Numbered from the stretch's first letter, positions 18,266-27,353 are shown. The stretch: 64,000 nucleotides of DNA from Kozakia baliensis (GCF_001787335.1 NZ_CP014674.1:1000501-1064500), one strand, 5' to 3'. Made by a program: numbers and translations. Notes: generated by a model not told the origin, from the sequence alone.

Positions 18266-18988
18266 ATGTATGCATTATTGTTCTCCGAAGCAGTCGTTGA
18301 TCGCGATGCTTTGCGTGTCCATGCGAGAGAAGAAGTATTTGGTTCTCCGTTAATACGTCGCTGTGCTGAAGGTGATCGGGAGGCGATCAAAGCGCTGCTC
18401 ACCGGTTTCTGGCCATTCGTTCAAGCGTTCGAACAAGCTATCGATGCACGTGTTGGACGCTTGCCGACGAGACCGCTTATCGAGCGTTTTGGGCAAAGCC
18501 GTGTCCGCGCATTCTTCAATGAAGCGCGTGAAGCAGTGCGTGAGATGAAGGATGAAGAGGGGTCTCACGCTGTGCTTTGGCGCCAATCCGCTGATGAAAT
18601 TGGCGCCAAACTGGATGGAAATCCTATCCTGCCGGGTGTGGCAAAGCTTCTGGAAAGCTCGGAAGCGGACGACGAAGTAGAGTTTTTCTGCTGGTTGGCC
18701 GGTACTGAATATATAGCGGAGGAACTGTCCGCATATCTATGCCACGCGCCGGCATTTAATGCCTGCTTTACTTCCAATCGCTGGATTTGGGGGTTGGCGC
18801 ATCTGGCTCATGATCATGACGGTCCTTCCCATTTGGAAATCGACGAAGATCTTGCCCGCGCTTACCATTCGTCTCTCGATCCTCAGATTGTCGGCGCGGC
18901 GATGAATGCCCATATCCGCCGTTGCGAGCGTCTGTTCGGGTTGGCGGCCGATAATGTAGGGGAGGAACTTATTCAAAAAGTAGCTTAA
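18266..18988 (+). CDS. Hypothetical helical protein, possibly heme-oxygenase/TENA-like fold
   Basis: A 240-residue acidic, mainly helical cytoplasmic protein without signal or membrane segment. I do not recognise it with confidence. Spaced acidic and histidine residues (GTEYIAEELSAYLCHAP, LAHLAHDHDGPSHLEIDEDL and ARAYHSSLDPQ) recall the metal-binding helices of the heme-oxygenase-like superfamily (TENA, PqqC and iron-containing redox enzymes), but this is a weak pattern match. The start is the ATG giving MYALLFSEA, with GGA about ten bases upstream; an in-frame codon at 18215 would add 17 residues. A long inverted repeat follows the stop. It lies between the broken and the intact cyclic-di-GMP genes, which may be coincidence. 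Confidence 0.5.
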   Translation: MYALLFSEAVVDRDALRVHAREEVFGSPLIRRCAEGDREAIKALLTGFWPFVQAFEQAIDARVGRLPTRPLIERFGQSRVRAFFNEAREAVREMKDEEGSHAVLWRQSADEIGAKLDGNPILPGVAKLLESSEADDEVEFFCWLAGTEYIAEELSAYLCHAPAFNACFTSNRWIWGLAHLAHDHDGPSHLEIDEDLARAYHSSLDPQIVGAAMNAHIRRCERLFGLAADNVGEELIQKVA

Positions 18989-18996
18989 AATTCTTC

Positions 18997-19054
18997 TTCT
19001 GGCCGCAATCGCAAAAATATGTTTATATTGTAAAGCGAGCGTTTGCGGCCAGAA
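18997..19054 (+). terminator. Long inverted repeat after the hypothetical gene
   Basis: TTCTGGCCGCAA and TTGCGGCCAGAA form a perfect 12-bp stem, partly extended inside by TCGC/GCGA, around a 34-base AT-rich loop. It starts 9 bp after the stop codon. The following T run is short, so it may act as a terminator or mRNA end stabiliser rather than a classic intrinsic terminator. Confidence 0.5.
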
Positions 19055-19169
19055 ACAAGAGTTTTCGTGTAATTAATCCGCATAGCGATATTGCCACCAG
19101 ACGTATACGATACTAGTAAACATTTCTTGATGTTATTGTTTATTAGGAATTTTGCGGCTAGGGGATTGG

Positions 19170-21602
19170 GTGGTAATCGTCAAGAAATATAAAGATGCGT
19201 CCAAGAGAATATTTCGAACGCTAAAAGACCTTTTAAAACGAGGCGTTGATTACGCGCGTAGTTTTAAGCCTCTTTTCGTACCCATGCGCTATCGACAAGC
19301 TTTGGAACTTGAACGGCTGCGCTCGGCCAGTCTATTAACACCATGGGGCTGTCTTACCAATATTACTGTTGTAATAGTACAATTCGGCGCGGTCCATGAC
19401 GTTGGAAGTCGTTCCTATCATATTGAACTCTTGACCGGCGTTGAGGTTATTTCATTATTATTGTTAGGTTTATCCTTTCTTCTATATAAAATTCTTCGAT
19501 CAGCGGAATCCCTTTCTACTGCGCGATATTATAGGATCGTCTTGCAAGGGCTGACATTTTTGTTGGGCATGACGTGGGCTTCAATGCCTTTTACACTATT
19601 TCTTCATGCAAATGCCGATATGCGTGTTGTTATAGCTTGTATATGCGCTGGTCTTATTGCGACTTCCATCGCTTTTGTCTCTATTCGTGGCGTGACGGCT
19701 GCCATGGCCATGCCGATTGCAATCAGTTCAGGCATTACATTATGGCGAAGTGGGGATTCGGCCTTTGTTTGGCTTGAAGTCGCTTTGGCGATTTATACCG
19801 CGTTCATACTGGTTGTGAGTTGGCAGGTTCGCCGACTAATGGACCGTTTCAATCTCATTCGTATTCAGCAAAAAGACCAACAAGAGACACTACAGCTATT
19901 TTTAGGTAAGACTGAGAAGAGCGTATTGTCCTGGATTTGGGAGACGGACGAAAAAGGTTTCCTGCGATTTGTCTCAGCCGATTTAGCGGCGGCGCTTCAT
20001 CAAGATGTGTCTAAAATCGAAAACCAACCGATGGGAGAACTTCTTCAGCGTTTCGCGGAAAAATCATCGGTTAATGAAGAGCGGCTATCGCAGTTACAGA
20101 ATTGTCTCGACGCGGCAATTGTTTTTCGCGATGTGACGATTGCGCTTCAACTGGATCAGCAGATCCAGCATTGGTCAATTGCTGGGCGTCCTCTTTTTGA
20201 TGAATATGCCCGTTTTTACGGGTTTCGCGGTTTAGCGTCCGATATTACTGCGGAACTGATCGCTCATGAGCGAGCATCTTTTCAGGCGCGCCACGATGCG
20301 TTGACCGGCCTGCCTAATCGGTATGCTTTTGATGAGGCTCTCCGCCAAGCGCTCAGCGAACTAGGACGATTTGCGAAGCCTTTTGCTATCTTCTGTATTG
20401 ATCTCGATCATTTTAAATCATTGAACGATCGATACGGTCATAATGTTGGTGATCATTTGTTGCGCGCAGCCGCCCGGCGCATTGCTGCCGTTATCGGGCC
20501 GGATGACATACTGACGCGCTTTGGCGGCGACGAATTTATATTACTCGTCAATAATTTGAATATACCGCAGATCGAAAATCTTGCGAATGCCATGATAGGC
20601 GCTTTCAGTGCGCCGTTTCTCGTTGAAGAGGAAAGCATTCTTCTCAGCTTGAGTATAGGCATTTCATTAGCGCCTGCCGCTGGTGATAGCGTTGAGGCGC
20701 TTCTTAATGCTGCTGATCTTGCTTTGTATCAAGTCAAAGAGAATGGTGGATGCTCTTGGTGCTTTTTTGAAGCTGCTTTTCGCTATCAAGTCGAGCAACG
20801 GCGCAATATTCTGCGCGATCTGCGAACGGCGATTACCCAAAAAAGTCTGACACTGGTCTATCAACCTGTTGTCGATGCGCATACTTTGTCTTTGCGTGGT
20901 TTTGAGGCGCTGGCCCGCTGGCATCGTCCTGGTAATGGCCCTGTTTCTCCGGATAAATTTATTCGGCTCGCCGAAGAAGCGGGTCTGATCAAAATTCTAG
21001 GTGCTTGGATACTTGAAGAAGCATGTTTGGCAGCGCAGCGTTGGCCTCATAGTCTATTCATTTCAGTAAATGTATCCTGCGGTCAGCTTTACGAGCCGAA
21101 TTTCGTCCAAGACGTTCAGGCTATTTTGTCTCGTACCGGCTTGGAGCCAGGGAGGCTTGAACTCGAAATTACGGAAAGCATTTTTATGGATGCCGAAGGC
21201 GTAAGCTTCGGTATCCTGCGGGCACTGACGGATATTGGCGTCCGCATAGTGCTGGATGATTTCGGCCGCGGCTTTTCGTCGTTAGGATTCTTAAAGGATT
21301 TTAGTTTCTCCAAAATAAAAATCGATACGGGTTTTACGCGCGATATGATGCATGACAGGCGTAGCGCCGCTATCGTGCGTTCAGTCATTACCCTCGCAGG
21401 CGAACTGGGAATTGTCATGACGGCTGAGGGCGTGGAGACTAATGAGCAATTAACAATTTTACAGCGATATGGCTGCACACAGGTACAGGGTTATTTATTC
21501 AGTCTGCCCCTCGCTGAAAAAGATATCAAAGGGTTACTCATGTCGCTGCGCCACGATGGTGCGAGCGCTCACAAGAAGACCTATATGTTCGAGCAAAGAT
21601 GA
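19170..21602 (+). CDS. Membrane GGDEF-EAL cyclic-di-GMP protein
   Basis: About 810 residues. The N-terminal third has five or six hydrophobic segments (for example VEVISLLLLGLSFLLY and LGMTWASMPFTLFLHA), then a PAS-like stretch (LSWIWETDEKGFLRFVS). The cyclase domain has an intact GGDEF (TRFGGDEFILLV), lacking the upstream RxxD inhibitory arginine. The phosphodiesterase domain has FEALARW, EITESIFM, DDFGRGFSSLGFL, KIDTGFTRD and TAEGVE, so its catalytic metal residues look complete. Both making and breaking cyclic-di-GMP are therefore possible. I chose the GTG at 19170, which has AGGGGA just upstream; a TTG at 19152 would add six residues. Cyclic-di-GMP often controls polysaccharide or cellulose output, and a polysaccharide region lies in this window. 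Confidence 0.9.
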   Translation: MVIVKKYKDASKRIFRTLKDLLKRGVDYARSFKPLFVPMRYRQALELERLRSASLLTPWGCLTNITVVIVQFGAVHDVGSRSYHIELLTGVEVISLLLLGLSFLLYKILRSAESLSTARYYRIVLQGLTFLLGMTWASMPFTLFLHANADMRVVIACICAGLIATSIAFVSIRGVTAAMAMPIAISSGITLWRSGDSAFVWLEVALAIYTAFILVVSWQVRRLMDRFNLIRIQQKDQQETLQLFLGKTEKSVLSWIWETDEKGFLRFVSADLAAALHQDVSKIENQPMGELLQRFAEKSSVNEERLSQLQNCLDAAIVFRDVTIALQLDQQIQHWSIAGRPLFDEYARFYGFRGLASDITAELIAHERASFQARHDALTGLPNRYAFDEALRQALSELGRFAKPFAIFCIDLDHFKSLNDRYGHNVGDHLLRAAARRIAAVIGPDDILTRFGGDEFILLVNNLNIPQIENLANAMIGAFSAPFLVEEESILLSLSIGISLAPAAGDSVEALLNAADLALYQVKENGGCSWCFFEAAFRYQVEQRRNILRDLRTAITQKSLTLVYQPVVDAHTLSLRGFEALARWHRPGNGPVSPDKFIRLAEEAGLIKILGAWILEEACLAAQRWPHSLFISVNVSCGQLYEPNFVQDVQAILSRTGLEPGRLELEITESIFMDAEGVSFGILRALTDIGVRIVLDDFGRGFSSLGFLKDFSFSKIKIDTGFTRDMMHDRRSAAIVRSVITLAGELGIVMTAEGVETNEQLTILQRYGCTQVQGYLFSLPLAEKDIKGLLMSLRHDGASAHKKTYMFEQR

Positions 21603-21754
21603 TTGTCGTGCGAGAAGGAGAGGTGCGGTGAACTTTCGTGCCTTTTCTGATTATGAAATTAAAGAAACGATACGAGTGCCCCTTTAAGGGGTAACCCCAC
21701 AAAATGCCGTAACAGTTTTCGATCGGCTCAGAAAATCAAAGAATTTTCGTAAGT

Positions 21755-23101
21755 TCAATACTTATCAGGTCGGCGCACTAATTTGCTTGTAAAAAATAAA
21801 ACGATCAGCGCTGCGCCAAGTTCTGGCAAAAGACAGCCGAGTACGATCGCTATAACGATCGTCGCTATGCCAATTTTCGGTGAGTATGATGAGGGAAGGG
21901 CACCGAGTTCGCCTGGAGGTCTGCGCCTTAGCCAGAGGAGGGTGGCGGCTACGCTCATCGCAAGAAGCCCAGTAGCGACCACGAGGTTGACGATTTGGTT
22001 AAAGATGCCAAATAACTGTCCTACGTGGGCGGCGACGCCATAACCGACGAATTGATCGACCGCATTCTTTTGCGAAAAATTACTTCGTGACACGATTTTC
22101 CCGGTGGAAGAAACGATAGCATTTTCTCGTTTGGGGCGATTTTCCGTATCCGATCGAACAGTCCAATTTCCGATTTCGCCAGACGGCGGCGTGATGAGAA
22201 CCGGCGCTGGAAAATTAAGCTTTTCCGCCGTCTGGACGACCAAATCCAACGCTATCGGATCATAAGGCATGGAGGTTACAGCCTGCGTTCTCATGTCCAT
22301 GCCCGGCATATCCATGTCATTATTCTTATGCGGGTCTATGATGTGGCGTCCAGCGATCACATCGCGCGCAGGGACTGCGCCAATTTCCCAATCTTGAATT
22401 GAAAGCACCCTACCGACATTATGCTGGGCCGTTTGAAGCGCGTGTCCCCATATGAAAGACCAGGGCAGGCCGGAGACCAAAAAAAGAACCAGGAATAAGG
22501 ATACCCAAATGCCGGTTACGGCATGAAGGTCTCTTAAGCGCGGCCACCTGTTTGGCGTCAGGCGTGGCCAAAGAACACCGGCGAAGCGCCATTCTCCACG
22601 AGGCCACCAAAGACATAGGCCAGTGAGGATAAGCACAAGCGTCCAACTGGCTACCATTTCCATAATAACCGAGCCGACATTTCCGAGCAGTAACTCGCCA
22701 TGGAGATGAAATATAATGCGCTCAAAACGATGTTCTTCAGTTACTGTTTTCAGAAGGGCGTGAGAGTTGCGGTCGACGTAGACACGAATAGCGTCACCAC
22801 GACGATCCACGAGTACACGGGCCGCGCTTTGTGGCGTGCGCGGGAGTTCGTAAGCGAGAAGGTGAGCGCCGGGAATGCTTTTCAGAGCCGCCGCGATCTC
22901 TTCATGGGGCACTGGTGCGATTGCTGTTGGCCGTGTGTCGTATGGACGATCGATCGCTGCTTCTATTTGCGGTTTGAAGAGATAAATTATTCCAGTCAGA
23001 CAAAGAAGTATGAGAAATGGCAGGCAGAATAACCCCGCGAAAAAATGCCAGCGCCAGAGGGTCCGCCGATCGGGCCAGAAAAATGAGGGAGAATTCTTCA
23101 C
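21755..23101 (-). CDS. PepSY-associated membrane protein (iron-uptake reductase type)
   Basis: A 448-residue inner-membrane protein. The first helix (FFAGLFCLPFLILLCLTGIIYLF, quoted in parts) is followed by a large periplasmic region and further helices near residues 140, 200 and 350, with a last pair at the C-terminus. Conserved histidines such as RWHFFAG, HLHGELLLG and DLHAVTGIW are typical of PepSY_TM proteins, thought to bind heme and reduce ferric-siderophore. The region HKNNDMDMPGMDM is rich in Met, Asp and His and could bind copper or iron. GTG start with AAGGAA upstream, 10 bp after the TonB receptor gene: one operon. Confidence 0.85.
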   Translation of the reverse strand: MKNSPSFFWPDRRTLWRWHFFAGLFCLPFLILLCLTGIIYLFKPQIEAAIDRPYDTRPTAIAPVPHEEIAAALKSIPGAHLLAYELPRTPQSAARVLVDRRGDAIRVYVDRNSHALLKTVTEEHRFERIIFHLHGELLLGNVGSVIMEMVASWTLVLILTGLCLWWPRGEWRFAGVLWPRLTPNRWPRLRDLHAVTGIWVSLFLVLFLVSGLPWSFIWGHALQTAQHNVGRVLSIQDWEIGAVPARDVIAGRHIIDPHKNNDMDMPGMDMRTQAVTSMPYDPIALDLVVQTAEKLNFPAPVLITPPSGEIGNWTVRSDTENRPKRENAIVSSTGKIVSRSNFSQKNAVDQFVGYGVAAHVGQLFGIFNQIVNLVVATGLLAMSVAATLLWLRRRPPGELGALPSSYSPKIGIATIVIAIVLGCLLPELGAALIVLFFTSKLVRRPDKY

Positions 23102-23111
23102 GGTGATTTCC

Positions 23112-25451
23112 TTAGAATCTGATCCGTACGCCGCCGGAATAGGCGCGTGGTGAGCCTGCGTAGATAGACCCGGTGCGGCCCGCTAACGCAGCTGCGCCCG
23201 CTTCCCGTCCGTTAGCAAGGAGGACGTCAGTGATATTGGCGGTGCCAGCGACGTAATGCAGGTTGGTTACATTTTGGATTTCGAAATACCAATGCAGGCG
23301 ATGCGCCCAGCCGAAACGCGGCGGAGGATTATAATGAAAATTAAGGTTCAGAAGCGTATAGGACGGCGCTTTCAGACGATTGGCGTTATCCAGCCAGTAA
23401 GCGTCTCGCCAGGAGACTTCCGCGTATCCCCCCAACCCTTCGAGCGGTCCGTCCGGTTGATCGTAGAGAAAGCGAGCATTTAAGAAATTTGGAATAACGC
23501 CTGGGATACGATTGCCAGTACGTGAGAAACCAAGCGACGCCGTGTTATTGGAAAGTACTTCGGTGTACTGCGTGTAAACTTGATTATCATAGCTGTAATT
23601 GAGTGTGATGCGTCCGCCGGGAAGGGAGCAAGGGAGTGGTTTCCAATCGATGCCCAGTATGATGCCTCGGTGCTGGGACGCGGGAGCATTGAATGTGTAG
23701 GCGCCGACTGTATTGACGCCAGCGGACTGGTTGACCAACTCGTTCTTGTAAAACTCGTAAAATCCTGTCGCCTGCAGCCGGATATTGGCGATCGGGTGCC
23801 ACTCGGCGCCCCAATCGATGCCGATATTGGTTTCGCTCTTAAGTTGAGTGTTGTTGCCGTAGGTTCCTTGCGGCGTAATGAAGAGGTTCGATGTCGTCGG
23901 CGTTGCGTAGGCCGTTCCGACGCGTGTGTGCAGCTTCAACGCATCGGAAGGCGTGTAGATCAGAGCGCCTTCGGGCGCGAGATTGAAGTAATATCGGTTA
24001 GCTATGATATGCTGGCTTTGAGTTGTGGACGCTGTTTGGGAATAAAGCGTTTCGGTTGCGCCGAGATCGGAATAGGTGCCTCCTAGTCCGACCACGGCAT
24101 GCCATCGTGGGGCGAATTGCCAATCTTCTTGGAAACGCGTGCCTGCATTCCATTGATGTCCAGGGTAATAAGCGGAAAGTGCACCACGCGTAGCGCCACC
24201 TTGCGGCGTGATGTTATAAATTAGGGAAGTGAAATCGAGATAATCGAAATTCAGGGCCCCGAAACTTGTCAGCGCCGTGTCGCCAAGCCGTGCATGATGC
24301 GTGACGTCACTATTCACCGTATAGGAATCGTATGGTCCAACATAGCTGTAGGGGCTTGTAGGCTGCTCGATATGGCGTTGATCGTAGGTGAACTGCGTGC
24401 GCCATGTCATATCGGGTGAAAAATCATGCTCCCAACGAAACCCGACGAGGGTTCTTCGATCGAAGCGGCCTAATCCCGCTTGTTGGGGGCTGACTATCTG
24501 CTTGGTTCCATAACGGCCGTTGACGAGAAGATCCACACTTGCACACCCATTTGCCGCCGAGGTGATATTCGCGCAGCCTCGCTGATAAGGATTAGTGCGA
24601 AACTGGTTAAGCGAAAGGCGGAGAGGCAGGGATGTATCCGTCACGTTATTGACGAATTTTAGAACCAGACGGTCGGTCTGTGTCAGGTTGACGCGCAGGC
24701 GCATGTTTTCGGTCGAGGTGGCATAATCGCTATTGGCGATAAAGCCTTTGCCGCGCACATCGCTTCCGAAAATCATCAAATCGTAAGCGCGATTTCCAAG
24801 CCCCAATGTGATGTAATTATTGAACATGCCAAAACTGCCGAAATCCGAGCCGAGTTCGAGGCCATGGATATCCGCGCCCTTGCGGGTATGAAAACCGATC
24901 GCGCCGTTGATGGCGTAATTGCCATAGATTGTAGAGGCTGGGCCTTCGAAAACATCGATACTTTCATAAGCGTGAGGATCGATGAGATCCGAGCGGGCTG
25001 TTCCATCCGGCTGCGTCATCGGAAACCCGTCCTCCAAAACCTGAAGATTTTTCAGCCCCCAAGCCTGTCGATCTCCCGATCCTCGAACGGAGACGTTGAT
25101 GTCTCGCGGACCATTGCCCTGGGAGAAGGTGACGCCGGGAATAGTGGCAACCATATCGGCGACGGACTGGTCGATCTGATTGCCGAATGTGGACCGATGG
25201 GCGCTATAGATCGTCTGTCCTGCTGGACGCGACGGAATTGGAACATGGCTGCCGTCTCTGACGGTAATATGCTCGACTTTCCGCGCAGGATTGTTGGTGT
25301 TTGTACTGTCTGCCGTCGCGGTTCGTGTTCGCCTGAACGAAGGTGGCGTAGAGGCATGGGTGGGGACGGCATCGAAAATAAAGAGATAGGCGACCCCGAG
25401 CATAAGAATATAGCGCGGGGGCATACCTATGCCGGACAAATATGGGCGCAT
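23112..25451 (-). CDS. TonB-dependent outer-membrane receptor
   Basis: A 779-residue protein: signal peptide at residues 1-33 (ending in THA), a linker, a plug domain (VADMVATIPGVTF, NVSVRGSGDRQAWGL, EDGFPMTQPDG, GPASTIYGNYAINGAIGF), then a beta-barrel ending in the aromatic residue phenylalanine (GVRIRF), as outer-membrane barrels do. Its plug most resembles FecA-like siderophore receptors. The substrate is not determinable; ferric siderophore or a copper chelate are both possible given the partner proteins. An excellent AGGAGG site lies eight bases before the ATG. It is co-oriented with a DUF2946 gene upstream and a PepSY gene downstream. Confidence 0.9.
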   Translation of the reverse strand: MRPYLSGIGMPPRYILMLGVAYLFIFDAVPTHASTPPSFRRTRTATADSTNTNNPARKVEHITVRDGSHVPIPSRPAGQTIYSAHRSTFGNQIDQSVADMVATIPGVTFSQGNGPRDINVSVRGSGDRQAWGLKNLQVLEDGFPMTQPDGTARSDLIDPHAYESIDVFEGPASTIYGNYAINGAIGFHTRKGADIHGLELGSDFGSFGMFNNYITLGLGNRAYDLMIFGSDVRGKGFIANSDYATSTENMRLRVNLTQTDRLVLKFVNNVTDTSLPLRLSLNQFRTNPYQRGCANITSAANGCASVDLLVNGRYGTKQIVSPQQAGLGRFDRRTLVGFRWEHDFSPDMTWRTQFTYDQRHIEQPTSPYSYVGPYDSYTVNSDVTHHARLGDTALTSFGALNFDYLDFTSLIYNITPQGGATRGALSAYYPGHQWNAGTRFQEDWQFAPRWHAVVGLGGTYSDLGATETLYSQTASTTQSQHIIANRYYFNLAPEGALIYTPSDALKLHTRVGTAYATPTTSNLFITPQGTYGNNTQLKSETNIGIDWGAEWHPIANIRLQATGFYEFYKNELVNQSAGVNTVGAYTFNAPASQHRGIILGIDWKPLPCSLPGGRITLNYSYDNQVYTQYTEVLSNNTASLGFSRTGNRIPGVIPNFLNARFLYDQPDGPLEGLGGYAEVSWRDAYWLDNANRLKAPSYTLLNLNFHYNPPPRFGWAHRLHWYFEIQNVTNLHYVAGTANITDVLLANGREAGAAALAGRTGSIYAGSPRAYSGGVRIRF

Positions 25452-25533
25452 GAGGACGCCTCCTGAAAGCTGGTGAAAACTCAGCTGGCAGGAAAATGCG
25501 TACGCTTTTCACTCGGAGATGAGACGCGACGAA

Positions 25534-26034
25534 TTAGATGAGGGAAAAACCTGCCAAGCCTGGAGAAGCGCAAAGAGCAGGAGGGCCGCGGGGAGCCGCT
25601 ACGATGGACCAGGAGACTGGCGGCGCGCGGGGTTGGATTGGGCGTCTGTAAAGCCCGATCAGAGCGACTGTTACGGATGAGATGAAAAAGCTACTGGAAA
25701 GAAGATTTATCGACAGTTGAAGGAGGGGGCAGAGTGGGCAGGAGCCGTCGTGATGATGATGAGAAGATGAAGGCTTATGGCGATTGCATGCCATCATAGC
25801 ATGCGTCATGCCTTGCATCGGCTTGTTCGCAACATGGTGGCAGGATTGATGGATGGCCTGGCCGTGAGCGATATCGATGCCCGTCAGCCGTAAAATCGTC
25901 GCGCGCGGCATTTCACCGGGCATCGCCTGATTTTGAATCAGAAGCTGCCCGGAGAATCCCAGCAAAATGAGAAGCACCAACAACCAGCGGCTTATGGAGG
26001 AGCCGAGCGGTGCGAAGCACGCGGTATTTGCCAT
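25534..26034 (-). CDS. DUF2946 family protein (metal-related, histidine- and cysteine-rich)
   Basis: A 166-residue membrane or secreted protein. An N-terminal hydrophobic segment (WLLVLLILLGFSGQLL) is followed by a His/Met/Cys-rich loop (ANKPMQGMTHAMMACNRH, then HHHHDGSCPLCPLL) and a second hydrophobic segment (FFISSVTVALIGLY). CPLCPLL next to a histidine run is the mark of DUF2946, a family found beside TonB receptors and copper proteins in proteobacteria. The loop looks able to bind a soft metal. An in-frame TTG further upstream would add five residues. First gene of a minus-strand unit with the TonB receptor and PepSY protein. Confidence 0.75.
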   Translation of the reverse strand: MANTACFAPLGSSISRWLLVLLILLGFSGQLLIQNQAMPGEMPRATILRLTGIDIAHGQAIHQSCHHVANKPMQGMTHAMMACNRHKPSSSHHHHDGSCPLCPLLQLSINLLSSSFFISSVTVALIGLYRRPIQPRAPPVSWSIVAAPRGPPALCASPGLAGFSLI

Positions 26035-26398
26035 CGAGTAGGCGTGCAACCCTTTTTCAACGAAGATGCGATGTTACAGAACCATATAGCGTATAGCCGC
26101 TTTGCTGATCCATAGCGGATAACCGCGACTTTATCCGTCACTCGCTTCATGACTAACGATATGTGCGGGGGTTAATAACGTTATTTCAGGCGTAGGTAAG
26201 GAAAATCAACGGCTTGTTGGCGAGCATGAAGGAAACTTTTAGTATTAAGCTTCCCAACTGTCTTAAATAGACGCATAATGGTCGTGACGAGTGCTTTTGT
26301 CTGAGCCGCTGACGCGCGTTGCGTTTTCGTTCTCTCAAAAGTTATATTTGCGTGCGTACGTTAATGCACGCTCGTCGTATGAATAAAGGAGCCTCGTT
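26035..26398. other. Divergent regulatory region before the metal-uptake unit and the cold-shock gene
   Basis: A 364-bp gene-free stretch carrying the promoters of the DUF2946-TonB-PepSY unit (minus) and the cold-shock gene (plus). It contains a perfect 12-bp palindrome at 26174-26185 and a GCGG-ATAA-CCGC inverted repeat at 26115-26126. The last ~110 bp are probably the long leader usual for csp mRNAs, including GCGTGC...GCACGC arms. I see no match to a Fur box. Confidence 0.5.
26174..26185. promoter_or_regulatory. Palindrome in the divergent promoter region
   Basis: AATAACGTTATT is a perfect 12-bp palindrome in AT-rich DNA between the two divergent units. It could be an operator of the metal-uptake genes; the binding protein is unknown. 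Confidence 0.3.
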
Positions 26399-26605
26399 AT
26401 GACAACAGGCACCGTAAAATGGTTTAACTCCACGAAGGGTTTTGGCTTCATCCAACCCAATGACGGCGGAGATGACGTTTTCGTCCATATTTCTGCGCTA
26501 GAGCGCGGAAATATCCCTACCCTGAATGAGGGGCAGCAGATTTCCTACGATGTCGAGATCGGCAGAAATGGCAAAAAAGCTGCAGTGAACCTCAAAGCAG
26601 CCTAA
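26399..26605 (+). CDS. Cold-shock domain protein
   Basis: A 68-residue protein consisting of one cold-shock domain. GTVKWFNSTKGFGFIQP contains RNP-1 and DDVFVHISALE contains RNP-2. Such proteins bind single-stranded RNA and DNA and act as RNA chaperones. AAAGGAG lies seven bases before the ATG. A hairpin follows the stop. Whether it is cold-induced cannot be told, though the long upstream leader fits post-transcriptional control. Confidence 0.95.
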   Translation: MTTGTVKWFNSTKGFGFIQPNDGGDDVFVHISALERGNIPTLNEGQQISYDVEIGRNGKKAAVNLKAA

Positions 26606-26612
26606 AAGGGCG

Positions 26613-26636
26613 GAGCTGCCCGTTCACGGGCGGCTC
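26613..26636 (+). terminator. Hairpin after the cold-shock gene
   Basis: GAGCTGCCCG and CGGGCGGCTC pair over 10 bp (one G-T pair) around the loop TTCA, starting 8 bp after the stop. The trailing T run is weak (TTCC), so termination may be partial. Confidence 0.6.
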
Positions 26637-26815
26637 TTCCACATAAGCGTTCAAATAGGCCTGATAAACCGATCATCGCAGCGTCATGATTTGATAGCAT
26701 GTTCAATGATCGACTGCCCTACAATCCTACTGTCACTGGTTCGTGAGTTTGATTTCTAGTCTGGGAACTCCGCTCTCTCCCATACTTTGACTCGTCTCCA
26801 TTCTGGAGATGGACC

Positions 26816-27115
26816 ATGATCGACACGCTATATATCCCAGCGCAAAACCTTCAAAATGGCATGCCCTATTGGATGGCAAGTTCCATCTATGCCGGTGAAA
26901 GCCTCGACGATGAAACGCCTAATCCTGGTGTCGAAAAGGATGAGAGCGAAGAGGCCGACGAGGACTGGGAAGATGACGGCGGCTCGGTAGATCCCGATGA
27001 TACACCGGATCCCGATGCCGATGAATCGATAGAGCCTTATCCCGATAAAAGCCCTCAGCAGGACGAAGCCCCAGAAAAGGGGAATGCCCCGGATAACGGT
27101 GGGAAAGCAGGCTAA
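26816..27115 (+). CDS. Small acidic protein of unknown function
   Basis: A 99-residue protein. After a neutral N-terminus (IDTLYIPAQNLQNGMPYWMA) the sequence turns extremely acidic and proline-rich (EADEDWEDDGGSVDPDD, TPDPDADESIEPYPD), so the C-terminal two thirds are probably disordered. TGGAG lies seven bases before the ATG and a terminator follows 22 bp after the stop, which supports it as a real gene. I do not recognise a family. The DP-rich tract could bind calcium or mimic nucleic acid, but nothing more specific can be claimed. Confidence 0.55.
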   Translation: MIDTLYIPAQNLQNGMPYWMASSIYAGESLDDETPNPGVEKDESEEADEDWEDDGGSVDPDDTPDPDADESIEPYPDKSPQQDEAPEKGNAPDNGGKAG

Positions 27116-27137
27116 ATCGAAATCATGCAAAGAATTG

Positions 27138-27163
27138 AAGCCCGGTGAAAGCTGGGCTTTTTT
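27138..27163. terminator. Terminator between small convergent genes
   Basis: AAGCCC pairs with GGGCTT, with partial pairing inside, followed by six T on the plus strand. It lies between the acidic-protein gene and the convergent small membrane-protein gene and could serve both. Confidence 0.7.
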
Positions 27164-27164
27164 G

Positions 27165-27353
27165 TTAGGTCTCGACGTTGTTGGGAATGGCTTCCCACAT
27201 GAGCCACGCTAACATTGTCAGCCAGAAAGCGCCCCATACTGCAAAAATCATAACGGGAAGCATCTCACGTCTGGCTTCCAAGAAGGCAGTTTCACCGCCT
27301 ATGATAAGCCATGCGGCAATGAGAATTGAATATCCGAAACGTTGAATGGCCAT
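27165..27353 (-). CDS. Small two-helix membrane protein
   Basis: 62 residues with two hydrophobic segments, FGYSILIAAWLIIGG (residues 6-20) and MIFAVWGAFWLTMLAWLMW (35-53), separated by a charged loop LEARREM. AAAGGA precedes the ATG at a suitable distance. No family is recognised; the gene is short but has the features of a real small membrane protein. Confidence 0.55.
   Translation of the reverse strand: MAIQRFGYSILIAAWLIIGGETAFLEARREMLPVMIFAVWGAFWLTMLAWLMWEAIPNNVET

Noticed and set aside
26035-26398. Fur box before the TonB receptor unit
   Set aside because: The palindromes present (AATAACGTTATT, GCGG-ATAA-CCGC) do not match the Fur consensus GATAATGATAATCATTATC.
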